The position numbers and the translations under genes are program-made. Shown here one piece after another: positions 52,476-62,142 of a stretch of 64,000 nt of DNA. This stretch comes from an uncultured Alphaproteobacteria bacterium (GTDB lineage Bacteria > Pseudomonadota > Alphaproteobacteria > Micavibrionales > Micavibrionaceae). The DNA is taken from assembly GCA_937934135.1 (NCBI GenBank), contig CALHAW010000001.1, positions 1-64,000 on the forward strand. Direction: 5' to 3'. Under the pieces are notes generated by a model. The model worked only from the letters and a program-made list of their open reading frames with translations. It was not told the origin of the DNA and did no database searches. Position 1 is the stretch's first letter. Every line of letters begins with the position of its first letter.

Positions 52476-53624
52476 ATGACACAAGCGAATAAAAAAATAC
52501 TTATTAGTGCTGGCGGAACAGGGGGGCATATTTTCCCCGCGGAAGCCTTAGCGCGGGATTTAATTGGGCGGGGGTATCATGTGTCTTTGGCGACGGATAA
52601 GCGCGGCGCTGACTATAAAAATTTTGCGGGTGGTATTCCGACTTACGTTTTAAAATCGAGCGGCTTAAAATCTGGAATTTTGAGCAAAATATCAACTGCC
52701 ATGTCATTGGCTGTTGGTGTCATGCAGGCAGGATCTTTGCTTAAGAAGTTAAACCCACAAATCGTGGTTGGTTTTGGTGGGTATCCGTCTTTCCCTGCGG
52801 TGTATGCTGCGCAGAAAAAAAATATCCCTACAATTCTTCATGAACAGAATGCTATTTTAGGCAAAGCGAATGTTTATCTGGCCCCTAAGGCGGACCGGAT
52901 TGCTTTGCCGCTTAATAATGTTGCGGGGATGAATGAAGAAGATAAAATACGCAGCGTTGTGATTGGCAATCCCGTTCGAACAGAAATAGCCGCGCTTTAT
53001 AATGAGCCTTATCCTGCGATTGAACAAGATGGTGTGCTTAAAATTTTAATCCTTGGGGGGTCACTGGGCGCGAGTGTTTTTAGTGAGGTTATCCCTGACA
53101 TGGTTGAAAAGCTGGCGGATCATTATAAAAACCGTCTTGAAATTGTTCAGCAATGCCGCGCCGAAGATGTTGACGCTGTGCGTGCGCGTTATCAAGAGAT
53201 TGGCGTTAAAGCAGAATTAGAAATATTCTTTGATGATGTGGCATCGAAATTGGCAGAAACACATTTGGTGATTGCCCGTTCAGGAGCCAGCACGGTTGCG
53301 GAAGTTACAACGGCGGGGCGTCCGGCAATTTTTGTCCCGTATCCGCACCATAAAGACCAACAACAAAAGAGAAACGCCGACGCGGTTTTTGATGCGGGCG
53401 GTGCATGGGTGATGACCGAAGATGGCTTTAATGCCGATACGTTACAAGCCCGTATAGAGGCATTTTTGCAATCACCTGAAACACTTTTTACCGCGGCAGA
53501 AAATGCCCGTGGTTGCGGTAGACCTGATGCCGCAAGACGGTTAGGGAATTTGGTGACTGCCTTGGCAAGTGGTTGGGACAAAAAAGCTAATCAAGCGTTT
53601 GATCCCACACAATCGAGAGGTTAA
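52476..53624 (+). CDS. murG: UDP-GlcNAc:lipid I transferase MurG
   Basis: A 382-residue membrane-associated GT28 glycosyltransferase that makes lipid II. It has the N-terminal glycine-rich SAGGTGGHIFPAEAL, the second loop VGFGGYPSFPAV, HEQNAILGKAN, the donor-binding LILGGSLGASV and ARSGASTVAE followed by PYPHHKDQQQ. Length is normal. A 56-bp gap separates it from murC, one of the wider gaps of the cluster. Confidence 0.95.
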   Translation: MTQANKKILISAGGTGGHIFPAEALARDLIGRGYHVSLATDKRGADYKNFAGGIPTYVLKSSGLKSGILSKISTAMSLAVGVMQAGSLLKKLNPQIVVGFGGYPSFPAVYAAQKKNIPTILHEQNAILGKANVYLAPKADRIALPLNNVAGMNEEDKIRSVVIGNPVRTEIAALYNEPYPAIEQDGVLKILILGGSLGASVFSEVIPDMVEKLADHYKNRLEIVQQCRAEDVDAVRARYQEIGVKAELEIFFDDVASKLAETHLVIARSGASTVAEVTTAGRPAIFVPYPHHKDQQQKRNADAVFDAGGAWVMTEDGFNADTLQARIEAFLQSPETLFTAAENARGCGRPDAARRLGNLVTALASGWDKKANQAFDPTQSRG

Positions 53625-53680
53625 ATTATGCGAATAGGGCGCGGATTAAAGTTATAGATTAATTAAAGGAATAAAGAGTT

Positions 53681-55105
53681 ATGCGTGCAATGCCACTTAA
53701 TATTGGAATATTACACTTTGTCGGAATCGGCGGCATTGGCATGAGCGGCATTGCTGAAGTTTTGCATTCTATGGGCTATCAGGTGCAAGGATCTGATATG
53801 AGCGATAGCGCCAATGTGCAACGCCTGCAAGATAAGGGGATCAAAGTTTTTATTGGGCATGATAAAAAAAATGTTACAGATGCGGCGATTGTTATCGTTT
53901 CTACCGCGATTAAAGATACAAATCCTGAATTGAAAGCCGCGCGGGATCAGCGCAAAACGATTGTACGCCGCGCCGAAATGCTTGCCGAAATTATGCGTCT
54001 TAAATGGTCGATCTCTATCGCAGGAACGCACGGAAAAACAACCACCACCACAATGGTGGGAACGATGTTGGAAGAAGCGGGGTTTGACCCGACAGTTATT
54101 AATGGTGGCATTATTCACAAATACGGCACCAACACCCGCATTGGAGAGAGTGACTGGATTGTCGCCGAAGCCGATGAAAGTGATGGAACATTTACCAAGC
54201 TTCCGACAACGGTTGCCGTGGTGACAAATATTGACCCAGAACATCTGGATCATTATGGCTGTTACGATAATATTAAGGCCGCCTTTCGTCGTTTTATTGA
54301 TAATTTACCGTTCTATGGCTTTGCGGTTTTATGTGTTGACCACCCTGCCGTACAGGAACTTATCCCGCGCCTATCAGACCGGCGTTTAATTACGTACGGG
54401 TTTAATCCGCAGGCTGATGTAAAGGCATTTAATCTACGCCCGGAAGCCGAAGGTACTTATTTTGATGTGACCTTCGCAGATTGGCTTTGTGGGGGGGGAG
54501 ATCAAACCGCGACTGACATTTTTTTGCCGATGTTGGGAGAACATAATGTGCAAAACTCTTTGGCGGCGCTGTCGATAGCGCAAGAAATGGGCGTTGACTT
54601 TGAAACAATGAAACGCGGTATGAAAAGTTTTAGTGGCGTAAAACGCCGCTTCACGAAAACAGGGGTGAGCAATGGCGTAACAATTATTGATGATTATGCC
54701 CATCATCCTGTGGAGATTCAGGCGGTATTAAAAGCCGCCCGTCAGGCTGTTGAAAAATCAGGCAAGCGCATTATCGCGGTGATGCAGCCCCATCGCTATA
54801 CCCGCCTTCGTGATTTATTCGATGATTTTGCAACTTGTTTTAATGACGCCGATAAAGTGTTTATTGCCGATGTTTATCCTGCGGGGGAAGACCCGATCGA
54901 AGGCGCAGATAAAGAACATCTGGTACAAACGATGATAGAACGCGGCCATAAAGATGCCGCCATCTTGCCGCAAGTTGATGATTTAAGCGCTCTCATTGCG
55001 GCTTCCGCCGAAAAGGGTGATTACGTGATTTGTATGGGCGCAGGAAACATCAGTAAATGGGCCTATGACCTGCCCGACCAGCTCGATCAGGAATTTAAGA
55101 AATAA
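53681..55105 (+). CDS. murC: UDP-MurNAc-L-Ala ligase MurC
   Basis: A 474-residue Mur ligase that adds L-Ala to UDP-MurNAc. It has the UDP-binding HFVGIGGIGMSGIAEVL, the ATP loop ISIAGTHGKTTTTTMVG and the later VTIIDDYAHHPVEI with MQPHRYTR. The start could also be the Met at 53690. AAAGGA at 53667-53672 serves as ribosome-binding site. The AEC-type permease gene follows with no gap at all. Confidence 0.95.
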   Translation: MRAMPLNIGILHFVGIGGIGMSGIAEVLHSMGYQVQGSDMSDSANVQRLQDKGIKVFIGHDKKNVTDAAIVIVSTAIKDTNPELKAARDQRKTIVRRAEMLAEIMRLKWSISIAGTHGKTTTTTMVGTMLEEAGFDPTVINGGIIHKYGTNTRIGESDWIVAEADESDGTFTKLPTTVAVVTNIDPEHLDHYGCYDNIKAAFRRFIDNLPFYGFAVLCVDHPAVQELIPRLSDRRLITYGFNPQADVKAFNLRPEAEGTYFDVTFADWLCGGGDQTATDIFLPMLGEHNVQNSLAALSIAQEMGVDFETMKRGMKSFSGVKRRFTKTGVSNGVTIIDDYAHHPVEIQAVLKAARQAVEKSGKRIIAVMQPHRYTRLRDLFDDFATCFNDADKVFIADVYPAGEDPIEGADKEHLVQTMIERGHKDAAILPQVDDLSALIAASAEKGDYVICMGAGNISKWAYDLPDQLDQEFKK

Positions 55106-56023
55106 ATGGATATTTTTTTACTGATTACACAAAAGCTAATTCCGCTTTATATTTTTATTGCACTTGGCTTTATTGCGGGTAAGTTTTTCAAAATTGAAGC
55201 CAAGCAGATCGGTACGCTTGTGATTTATATCATAATGCCGCTCGTGTTTGCGGCAGGGCTATGGAACTCGAATATTCAGATTACTGATTTTTCTGTGTTT
55301 TTAATGGTCTGGACTTTATCTTTTTTTATTTTACTGATCTCATATTTTTTATGTGGGTTTATTTATAAGGGCAAAACCCAAAACTTAATGGCAGCAGGTC
55401 TTGCGACGGGCAATTCAGGATATTTTGGTATTCCAGTGGCGCTTGCGATTTTAGATCCGCAGATTTTTGCTATTTATCTATTAGCGGCTATTTCTAATTC
55501 AATGTTTCAAATAACGATTGGGTACTATATTTTGGCATTGGGAAAATTTGACTGGAAAGAATCGTTTAAAAAACTTCTGAAATTACCGCCATTATACGGC
55601 GCCATTATTGGAATCTCTTTATCGTCATCAGGTGTGCCTATTCCTGATTTAGTATCGGACTTGTCTGTTTCATTGAAGGAAGCGTTTATTGTCTTAGGTA
55701 TGATGATTATTGGTTTAACGTTATCTAGTTTTGAAAAAATGAAATTTGATATGAAGTTTTTATCTCTAGCGATGGTTATCCGCTTTATAATATGGCCGGC
55801 TTTAGCATTTGGTTTAGTATTCTTAGACGCAACTGTCTTTGGAAGTGTTCTTAATGCTATTCATCCAATTATTATTCTTTTTGGTTTACTGCCACTAGGC
55901 GCAGACTTTGCAATTTATGCGGCTAATCTTAATATGTATCCGCAGCGTGCTGCGACGACAGTATTGCTCAGTACTATTATTGCGGCAGTAACCATTCCAT
56001 TAGCGTATGCGTTTTTATTATGA
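55106..56023 (+). CDS. AEC-family permease inserted in the dcw cluster
   Basis: This 305-residue membrane protein of the auxin-efflux-carrier family has about ten hydrophobic segments in two inverted halves. Conserved features are the MPLVFAAGLW, the polar GLATGNSGYFGIPVAL crossing and the second-half ATTVLLSTIIAAVTIPL. Such carriers move small organic acids or amino acids; the substrate is unknown. Its start codon directly follows the murC stop and its stop overlaps the murB start by 4 bp, so it is fully integrated in the operon, where no such gene is usual. A role in wall-precursor metabolism is only suggested by position. Confidence 0.88.
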   Translation: MDIFLLITQKLIPLYIFIALGFIAGKFFKIEAKQIGTLVIYIIMPLVFAAGLWNSNIQITDFSVFLMVWTLSFFILLISYFLCGFIYKGKTQNLMAAGLATGNSGYFGIPVALAILDPQIFAIYLLAAISNSMFQITIGYYILALGKFDWKESFKKLLKLPPLYGAIIGISLSSSGVPIPDLVSDLSVSLKEAFIVLGMMIIGLTLSSFEKMKFDMKFLSLAMVIRFIIWPALAFGLVFLDATVFGSVLNAIHPIIILFGLLPLGADFAIYAANLNMYPQRAATTVLLSTIIAAVTIPLAYAFLL

Positions 56024-56940
56024 TTGAGAATTTACCAAAAATAAGAGGGCGGTATAGCGAGAATGTAACCTTGGGAGAGAAGGGGTGGTTTCGGTGTGGG
56101 GGGACGGCGGATGTTGTTTTTAAGCCTGCGGATCGTGAAGACCTGCAAGATTTTTTAAAGAGGCTTGATTCCAGTATTCCTGTTTATATTTTTGGTGCGA
56201 TGTCGAATTGTATTATTCATGATGGTGGCGTGCGCGGTGTGGTTGTTCGTTTGGGGCGGGATTTTTCAGGAATACAAGTTGATGATGATAAAGTCACGGC
56301 AGGGGCATTAGCGCTCGATGCGAATGTTGCGAATATTGCGGCGGAGTATGGATTGGGTGGGCTTGAATTTCTTTCAGGTATTCCTGGCTCTATCGGGGGG
56401 GCATTAAAAATGAATGCGGGCTGTTATGGCGTGGAAACAAAAGATGTCTTAATTAACTGTGAAGCAATAGATAGGGCGGGTAATATGCATACCCTGACGC
56501 CAGATCAAATGGGCATGTCCTATCGCCATACCGAAGTGCCAGATGATTATATATTTTTAAGCGCGGCTTTTCAGGGTAAAAAAGAAACGGCGAGAGAGGT
56601 TAAGGCACGCATTGCCAAGATCAAAGAAAAACGCGAACAAAGCCAGCCCATCCGTGAAAAAACAGGGGGGTCAACCTTTGCCAACCCGTCTGTCGAAACA
56701 TTGTCACAGGCTGGCCTTGCCGAAGACACAAAGGTTTGGCAACTTATTGATCAGGTTGGCGGACGCGGTCTGATGATTGGTGGCGCGCAGATGAGCGAGA
56801 AGCATTGTAATTTCATGATTAATACAGGCACAGCAAGAGCAAGCGATTTAGAGGCGTTGGGGGAAGAAATACGTACCCGTGTTTTGGACAAATTTGGAAT
56901 CACGCTACGCTGGGAAATAAAACGGATGGGAGAAGCGTGA
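56020..56940 (+). CDS. murB: UDP-N-acetylenolpyruvoylglucosamine reductase MurB
   Basis: A 306-residue FAD enzyme forming UDP-MurNAc. It has the FAD-domain motifs GAMSNCIIHDGGVRGVVVRL, LEFLSGIPGSIGGALKMNAGCYG, and the catalytic-region KTGGSTFANP followed by SEKHCNFMINTG. It is of type I by length and loop. It is coupled on both sides: 4-bp overlap with the permease and TGATG junction with ddl. Confidence 0.95.
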   Translation: MIENLPKIRGRYSENVTLGEKGWFRCGGTADVVFKPADREDLQDFLKRLDSSIPVYIFGAMSNCIIHDGGVRGVVVRLGRDFSGIQVDDDKVTAGALALDANVANIAAEYGLGGLEFLSGIPGSIGGALKMNAGCYGVETKDVLINCEAIDRAGNMHTLTPDQMGMSYRHTEVPDDYIFLSAAFQGKKETAREVKARIAKIKEKREQSQPIREKTGGSTFANPSVETLSQAGLAEDTKVWQLIDQVGGRGLMIGGAQMSEKHCNFMINTGTARASDLEALGEEIRTRVLDKFGITLRWEIKRMGEA

Positions 56941-57923
56941 TGGCGAAAAAAGTGGCATTATTGGTAGGGGGCTGGTCTGCAGAACGGGAAGTATCACTCA
57001 CGAAAGGTAAATCTATTGAGGGGGCATTAAAAGAGCATGGATATGATGTTCAGGTGATTGATGTCACCAGTGATATTGCAAAATTAATTAATGATTTAAC
57101 GCCAAAACCTGATGTTGCTTTTAATAATTTATATGGACGTGGCGGTGAGGATGGCGTTATTCAGGGGCTGTTAGAAGCGATGGAGATTCCTTATACGCAT
57201 TCTAATGTGTTGGCCTCTTCAATCGGCATGGATAAACCGATGACAAAAAAGATTGCTCTCTCTATTGGTGTTAAATGTGCTGATGGTGTGGTGGCAAGCA
57301 AGGCAGATGTTATTGCAGAAACAGTCATACCGCGCCCTTACGTTGTGAAGCCCCTTAATGAGGGATCAAGCGTTGGGGTGCGTATTATATTAGAAGGCGA
57401 AAACCAAAAACCATTAGATGAGGGAAGTTGGTGTTTTGGAGACCAGGTTTTGGTTGAAAAATTTATTGAAGGGCGTGAAATTCATGTCACTGTCCTTGAT
57501 GGTAAAGCGCAAGGGGTAACAGAAATTAAATTCCCCGGACGTTTTTTTGATTATAATGCAAAATATCACGATACACAGACTGAGCTGGTGACTCCCGCCG
57601 ATGTTCCCGCCGATGTTGCGCAGGCCGCTATTGAAAATGCGGAGAAAATATTTAATGCGTTGGGGTGTTCAGGATTAACGCGCTGTGATTTTAGATATGA
57701 TGTTTCAAAATCAGGCAAAGATGCTGTATACTTTTTAGAAATTAATACCATGCCGGGTTTGGCTCCCGGATCAGTCGCCCTGATCCAGCCTGAATTAAAC
57801 GGCATGTCCTTTGTTCAACTTTGTTCTCATCTGGTGGAAACAGCAAAATGTCATGGTTTAATAGAAAGCCCGTCTCAAAATCAAGAGGCCGAAAAAAGCA
57901 GGGATTATCAGCAGAGCGCCTGA
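56940..57923 (+). CDS. ddl: D-alanine--D-alanine ligase
   Basis: A 327-residue ATP-grasp enzyme making D-Ala-D-Ala. Key parts are the start VALLVGGWSAEREVSLTKG, SNVLASSIGMDKPMTKKI, VVKPLNEGSSVGV (nucleotide loop) and the metal-binding FLEINTMPGLAPGS. The ATG at 56940 overlaps the murB TGA as TGATG and is preferred over GTG 56937. The last 76 bp overlap ftsQ in another frame, which is long for this cluster. Confidence 0.94.
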   Translation: MAKKVALLVGGWSAEREVSLTKGKSIEGALKEHGYDVQVIDVTSDIAKLINDLTPKPDVAFNNLYGRGGEDGVIQGLLEAMEIPYTHSNVLASSIGMDKPMTKKIALSIGVKCADGVVASKADVIAETVIPRPYVVKPLNEGSSVGVRIILEGENQKPLDEGSWCFGDQVLVEKFIEGREIHVTVLDGKAQGVTEIKFPGRFFDYNAKYHDTQTELVTPADVPADVAQAAIENAEKIFNALGCSGLTRCDFRYDVSKSGKDAVYFLEINTMPGLAPGSVALIQPELNGMSFVQLCSHLVETAKCHGLIESPSQNQEAEKSRDYQQSA

Positions 57924-58714
57924 TTTTCTGGTGCAAACGCTTTGGTGTTTCATTGGCGGTCCTTACTTTTGTTATTTGGCTAGGCGCTTGGTTTTTTATG
58001 AGCGGCGCATCTAGCACCACGCGCGATTGGGCGCGTGATAAAGCCTTGCAAGCCACAGTTTCTTTCGGTTTTGAAATCCAGAATGTCATGGTTGAAGGGC
58101 GCGTTCATACAGATCGTGATCTATTGCTTTCTCTCGTCAATGTTCATAAAGGGGATGCTTTGTTTGGGGTTGATCTGGAAAAAACCAAGGAACAGATTGA
58201 AACAATCTCATGGGTTAAAACGCTCTCTATTAAAAGGCAATTACCAGATACCTTGCATTTGCAATTAGAAGAGCGTGTGCCGATGGCGTTGTGGCAACAA
58301 GATCGTAAAGTCTCCGTTATCGATCAGGAGGGTTTTGTGCTGACCCATAAAAACCTTGGACGTTTTAAAGATTTTATTATTTTTACAGGGAAAAAAGCGC
58401 CGCAATATGCAGGTGGCTTTTTAAAATTATTAGCAGCGGAGCCGGGTCTATTTAATAAAGTTGAGGCCGCGCAATATGTATCAGGGCGGCGTTGGAATTT
58501 AAAATTGGATAATGGGTTATTGGTACAGCTTCCAGAAGATCAAGTCGCGCTGGCGTTAAGTCAGTTGGCGGAGCATCAAGAAAAAGACGCGCTGTTGGAT
58601 AAGGATATAAAATCAGTTGATGTCCGTATGTTTCCAAGCATTATTGTTCAGACCCATCCGGGGGCGGCTTATTCCTATCAGGCAAATTATAACACACAAG
58701 AAAACGCAATATGA
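57848..58714 (+). CDS. ftsQ: Cell-division protein FtsQ
   Basis: A 288-residue divisome protein: basic cytoplasmic tail (about 1-25), one membrane segment (about 33-52), then a POTRA domain starting FEIQNVMVEGRVHTDRDLLLSLV and the FtsQ beta domain with KTLSIKRQLPDTLHLQLEERVPMALW. The start at 57848 (MSWFNRK) follows GGTGGAA; a further in-frame ATG at 57821 is less likely. It overlaps ddl by 76 bp and ftsA by 4 bp. Confidence 0.93.
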   Translation: MSWFNRKPVSKSRGRKKQGLSAERLIFWCKRFGVSLAVLTFVIWLGAWFFMSGASSTTRDWARDKALQATVSFGFEIQNVMVEGRVHTDRDLLLSLVNVHKGDALFGVDLEKTKEQIETISWVKTLSIKRQLPDTLHLQLEERVPMALWQQDRKVSVIDQEGFVLTHKNLGRFKDFIIFTGKKAPQYAGGFLKLLAAEPGLFNKVEAAQYVSGRRWNLKLDNGLLVQLPEDQVALALSQLAEHQEKDALLDKDIKSVDVRMFPSIIVQTHPGAAYSYQANYNTQENAI

Positions 58715-59979
58715 AATTTAACCATAAACCCAAAGGAACACTGGTCGCGGCGCTTGATATCGGTACGCATAAGATAGCCTGTTTGATTGGTCGTGTGATT
58801 GATGATGAAGGTGGTGTTGAGGTTCTAGGTGCGGGATATCAGGCTGCAAAAGGCATTAAAGGCGGTGTGATCGTTGATTTAGAGCTTGCAGATCATTCTA
58901 TCCGTCAGGCTGTGCATGCGGCAGAGAAAATGGCGGCGAGCGAGATGCGGGGTTATCCGCTTCGGGATGTCATTGTCAATGTACCCACAACACAAACACA
59001 ATCTGAGAGCTTAGAAATTTCACTTCAAATATCAGGCCAGGCGGTGACGCAACATGATATTGATCAGGCCTTATCCAAGGCACAAAATCAAATCATGCAA
59101 GCTGATAAAGAAATGGTTCATACGATCATGGTAAATTGTGGCATTGATGGTGTGAATGGTATTGATGACCCCATTAATATGACGGGGCAAAATTTAAATG
59201 TGCTGGTTAATGCGGTTTTGTCTGAGTTAACGCCGCTTCAAAACCTAACAAATTGTATTGAACGTAGTCATTTGGATATTATTTGTCTTTGTTCTTCTGT
59301 TTATGCGTCCGGTTTATCTTGTCTTGTTGAAGATGAAATGAATTTGGGATGCACTGTTATTGATATGGGAGCGGGGTCAACTTCTTTTGCGATTTTTGTT
59401 GCCGGTAAGCTTATTCATCAAGATTCAATTCCAATCGGGAGCGGTCATGTCACCAGTGATATTGCCAATGGCTTGAACTGCTCTTTGTCTGATGCTGAAC
59501 GTATTAAGACGCTTTATGGCAGTGCGATGTTGGGGGCGAGTGATGAGAATGAATTAATTGATGTCCAAAAATTGGGAGAGACAGATACCTCTAGCCCTAA
59601 TCATGTTTCCAGAGCGCTGTTAATCGGCATTATTCAGCCGCGTATCGAAGAGATATTAGAAATGGTTCAGGCGAAGCTTGAGGATAGTAAATTCAAAGAA
59701 TATGTTGGCCGTAAAGTTGTTTTGACGGGCGGTGGAAGCCAGTTGGCTGGTTTACGGGAATTATCAAAGCTTATTCTTGATAAACAAGTGCGCTTGGGGC
59801 GCCCTATTCGTATTAGCAGTTTACCCGATGCGGTTAGCGGGCCTAACTTTTCGGCTGTCTCTGGTTTGTTAAGCTATTACGTATCGCATTCGCATGAAAT
59901 GCCGACGGAAGTTTCTGCCAAAGCTGATTCGGGTTCTTTATTGAGCCGAGTCGCTAATTGGTGGAAAGAAAACTGGTAA
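58711..59979 (+). CDS. ftsA: Cell-division protein FtsA
   Basis: A 422-residue actin-like ATPase tethering FtsZ to the membrane. It has the phosphate-1 loop ALDIGTHKIACLIGRV, phosphate-2 VIDMGAGSTSFAIF, adenosine-binding VLTGGGSQLAGLRELSK, and the SHS2 1C region in between. The C-terminal amphipathic helix SLLSRVANWWKENW should bind the membrane. It overlaps ftsQ by 4 bp. Confidence 0.96.
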   Translation: MKFNHKPKGTLVAALDIGTHKIACLIGRVIDDEGGVEVLGAGYQAAKGIKGGVIVDLELADHSIRQAVHAAEKMAASEMRGYPLRDVIVNVPTTQTQSESLEISLQISGQAVTQHDIDQALSKAQNQIMQADKEMVHTIMVNCGIDGVNGIDDPINMTGQNLNVLVNAVLSELTPLQNLTNCIERSHLDIICLCSSVYASGLSCLVEDEMNLGCTVIDMGAGSTSFAIFVAGKLIHQDSIPIGSGHVTSDIANGLNCSLSDAERIKTLYGSAMLGASDENELIDVQKLGETDTSSPNHVSRALLIGIIQPRIEEILEMVQAKLEDSKFKEYVGRKVVLTGGGSQLAGLRELSKLILDKQVRLGRPIRISSLPDAVSGPNFSAVSGLLSYYVSHSHEMPTEVSAKADSGSLLSRVANWWKENW

Positions 59980-59998
59980 AATACATTTTCCCCACAAC

Positions 59999-60007
59999 TT
60001 ATCCACA
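59999..60007 (+). promoter_or_regulatory. Perfect DnaA box upstream of ftsZ
   Basis: TTATCCACA matches the DnaA consensus exactly; TTTTCCCCACA just before it (59987-59997) is a looser neighbour. DnaA is known to act on ftsZ in Caulobacter; the same link here is inferred. Confidence 0.5.
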
Positions 60008-60072
60008 AAGTTATAATTGAGTTACTCCCACTGCTTGGTGGTGAGTCCAAGCTATGAGACAATCTCAATTAA

Positions 60073-60088
60073 TGATTCATTTGAATCA
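60073..60088. promoter_or_regulatory. Palindrome upstream of ftsZ
   Basis: TGATTCA-TT-TGAATCA has two perfect 7-bp arms, as expected for a dimeric regulator site. The protein is unknown. Confidence 0.45.
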
Positions 60089-60241
60089 CTTAGCTTAATA
60101 ATCTGAAGTTCATTCGAAGGGTGATAATCAAAAACTTATAAAAATAACCAGCCTTTTCTTCTTGTCTAGGGAAATTCAAGATTCCCTTCAAAGGAAAAAC
60201 AACATAAATTTATTTCAGATCCTGATTGGGAGGTCTCACAT

Positions 60242-62035
60242 ATGCTTAATGTCCGTATTCAAACACCAGAGGTAAAAAAATTGTCACCAAAAATTACAGT
60301 AATGGGCGTCGGCGGCGCCGGCGGTAATGCCGTTAATAATATGATTTCTTCCGCATTAGAGGGGTGTGAATTTCTTGTTTGCAATACAGATGCACAAGCG
60401 CTTGAGGGTTCGCTTTGTGATTCAAAAATCCAGCTCGGCGCGAGCGTCACGGGCGGCCTTGGTGCTGGTGCGAAGCCAGAGATTGGTGAACGTGCAGCGC
60501 AAGAAAGCCTTTCTGAGGTAATGGAATATCTTGAAGGTTCTAATATGGCTTTCATTACTGCGGGTATGGGCGGTGGAACAGGAACAGGCGCAGCGCCTGT
60601 AATTGCCAAGGCCTGTCGTGATAGTGGTATTTTAACTGTTGGTGTTGTGACGAAACCTTTCCATTTCGAAGGGTCGCATCGGATGGCACAAGCAGAAGCG
60701 GGTATCCGTGAAATGCAAGATTATGTTGATACGCTTATTGTTATTCCGAACCAAAACCTATTCCGTGTGGCAAATGAAAAAACAACCTTTGCGCAAGCTT
60801 TCGAAATGGCAGATCGCGTTTTACAAGCGGGTGTGAAGGGCGTGACTGATTTAATGGTGATGCCTGGTCTGATTAATTTGGACTTTGCAGATATTCGTTC
60901 TGCGATGCTTGAAATGGGTAAAGCAATGATGGGTAACGGTGAAGCCGAAGGTGAACGCCGTGCAACTGAGGCGGCGGAAGCGGCGATTAACAACCCTCTT
61001 CTTGATGATGTTTCAATGAAGGGTGCGCGCGGTGTGATTATTAACGTAACAGGTGGTCAGGATATGACATTGTTTGAAGTTGATGAGGCCTGTAACCGTA
61101 TTCGTGATGAAGTTGATCCAAATGCAAATATTATCTTTGGCTCTACATTTGATGAGAAATTAGATGGCATCATGCGTGTTTCTGTTGTGGCAACAGGAAT
61201 TGAAGCAGAGCTGGCGACTAAGACAACAGGTGGATCAGGCATCAAAACAACAACGATTGCGAGAAGGGAGTCCAAAGCACCAGAGGCGAAAACGGCAGAA
61301 ACAAAAACTGTTGCAACGCGCGCAATTCCGCAAACAGAAGTGGTGCAAAAAATGACGGCGCAAGCCCGTAAGGTTGAGCTGCCAACTGCAATGGCGCAAC
61401 AACCAATGGCACCTAAAGCGGAGGAACCTGAGAGCGATATGCTAGAGCAAAGAGAATTTGCGGCGGCACCATCTGCCCTCAGCCAAGCGCAGTCTTCCCA
61501 ACAACCATCTATGCGTGGACAAGTTTTCCAAGGTAGCTTTATTCCGCCTAATCCAGTTGTCCCTGCGCCGCAAGATGATGTAAGGCAGGCGAATGTCGCG
61601 TCTTCTTATGCACCCGCGCAACAATCTGCGCCGGCGCAACCGGTTCAAAGCCAAACATCAATGGGCGCTCAACCATCTATGGTCGCACCACAGCAACAGG
61701 CAGAGCCTGCGCCAGCACCACAAGCACAATCTGGTTTAGTGTTACGCCCTCCCGTACTTCCAACAGCAGGTAATCAGACAGATAAGCGTAAATCGCCTTC
61801 TTTGTTTGAACGTATTACAGGCGCGTATCGTGGTGGCTATGAAACAGAAACAGAGTCATCAGAAACGGCGCCTGCTCAATCACAAACGGGTGGTTTTCAT
61901 TCAGGATTGCGTGCGGAACGTGCGCCTGATGCGCCATCACAGGGCCAGTTAAGTATTGATGCCCCCTCTGCGGAACGCCCACAAGGAAGCGAAGATCTTG
62001 ATATTCCTGCTTTTTTAAGGCGGCAAGCGAATTAG
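60242..62035 (+). CDS. ftsZ: Cell-division protein FtsZ
   Basis: A 597-residue tubulin-like GTPase that forms the division ring. GTP-binding [12 protein letters not shown] (about 23-34) and [14 protein letters not shown] (about 115-128) are intact, and the T7 loop region NLDFADIRS (about 215-223) is present. The globular part ends near residue 320. A long Pro/Gln/Ala-rich linker (about 340-575), as usual in alphaproteobacteria, leads to the conserved C-terminal peptide [11 protein letters not shown] for FtsA binding. Start supported by GGGAGG. Confidence 0.97.
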   Translation: MLNVRIQTPEVKKLSPKITVMGVGGAGGNAVNNMISSALEGCEFLVCNTDAQALEGSLCDSKIQLGASVTGGLGAGAKPEIGERAAQESLSEVMEYLEGSNMAFITAGMGGGTGTGAAPVIAKACRDSGILTVGVVTKPFHFEGSHRMAQAEAGIREMQDYVDTLIVIPNQNLFRVANEKTTFAQAFEMADRVLQAGVKGVTDLMVMPGLINLDFADIRSAMLEMGKAMMGNGEAEGERRATEAAEAAINNPLLDDVSMKGARGVIINVTGGQDMTLFEVDEACNRIRDEVDPNANIIFGSTFDEKLDGIMRVSVVATGIEAELATKTTGGSGIKTTTIARRESKAPEAKTAETKTVATRAIPQTEVVQKMTAQARKVELPTAMAQQPMAPKAEEPESDMLEQREFAAAPSALSQAQSSQQPSMRGQVFQGSFIPPNPVVPAPQDDVRQANVASSYAPAQQSAPAQPVQSQTSMGAQPSMVAPQQQAEPAPAPQAQSGLVLRPPVLPTAGNQTDKRKSPSLFERITGAYRGGYETETESSETAPAQSQTGGFHSGLRAERAPDAPSQGQLSIDAPSAERPQGSEDLDIPAFLRRQAN

Positions 62036-62052
62036 GCTTTTTTACCTTTTCA

Positions 62053-62072
62053 CATCTGGTGTCCTTCAGATG
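62053..62072 (+). other. Small hairpin before the ftsZ terminator
   Basis: CATCTG at 62053-62058 pairs with CAGATG at 62067-62072 over an 8-nt loop. It lies between the ftsZ stop and the main terminator and may protect or shape the mRNA 3' end. Confidence 0.4.
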
Positions 62073-62080
62073 TCAACTAT

Positions 62081-62107
62081 AGGGAGCCTTCTGGCTCCCT
62101 TTTTTTT
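62081..62107 (+). terminator. Rho-independent terminator after ftsZ
   Basis: AGGGAGCC at 62081-62088 and GGCTCCCT at 62093-62100 form an 8-bp stem with a TTCT loop, followed by seven T. It marks the end of the main dcw transcript before lpxC. Confidence 0.95.
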
Positions 62108-62142
62108 GTTTTCTTAAGTGTGATGTAGAATGTACAACCCTA

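Larger units (their letters stand above)
59980..60241 (+). promoter_or_regulatory. ftsA-ftsZ intergenic control region
   Basis: This 262-bp gap is the widest inside the cluster. It holds a DnaA-box match (59999-60007), a 16-bp palindrome (60073-60088) and the strong ribosome-binding site GGGAGG at 60228-60233, 8 nt before the ftsZ start. A separate ftsZ promoter is likely, but no -35/-10 pair stands out. Confidence 0.6.

Noticed and set aside
53711-54253. Minus-strand frame of 180 codons opposite murC
   Set aside because: It is the antisense of a strongly conserved murC segment; the composition (Cys, His, Asn rich) is that of a shadow frame.
60073-60130. CtrA-type TTAA-N7-TTAA site upstream of ftsZ
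   Set aside because: Several TTAA words are present, but none has the 7-bp spacing to a second TTAA or TTAAC half-site.
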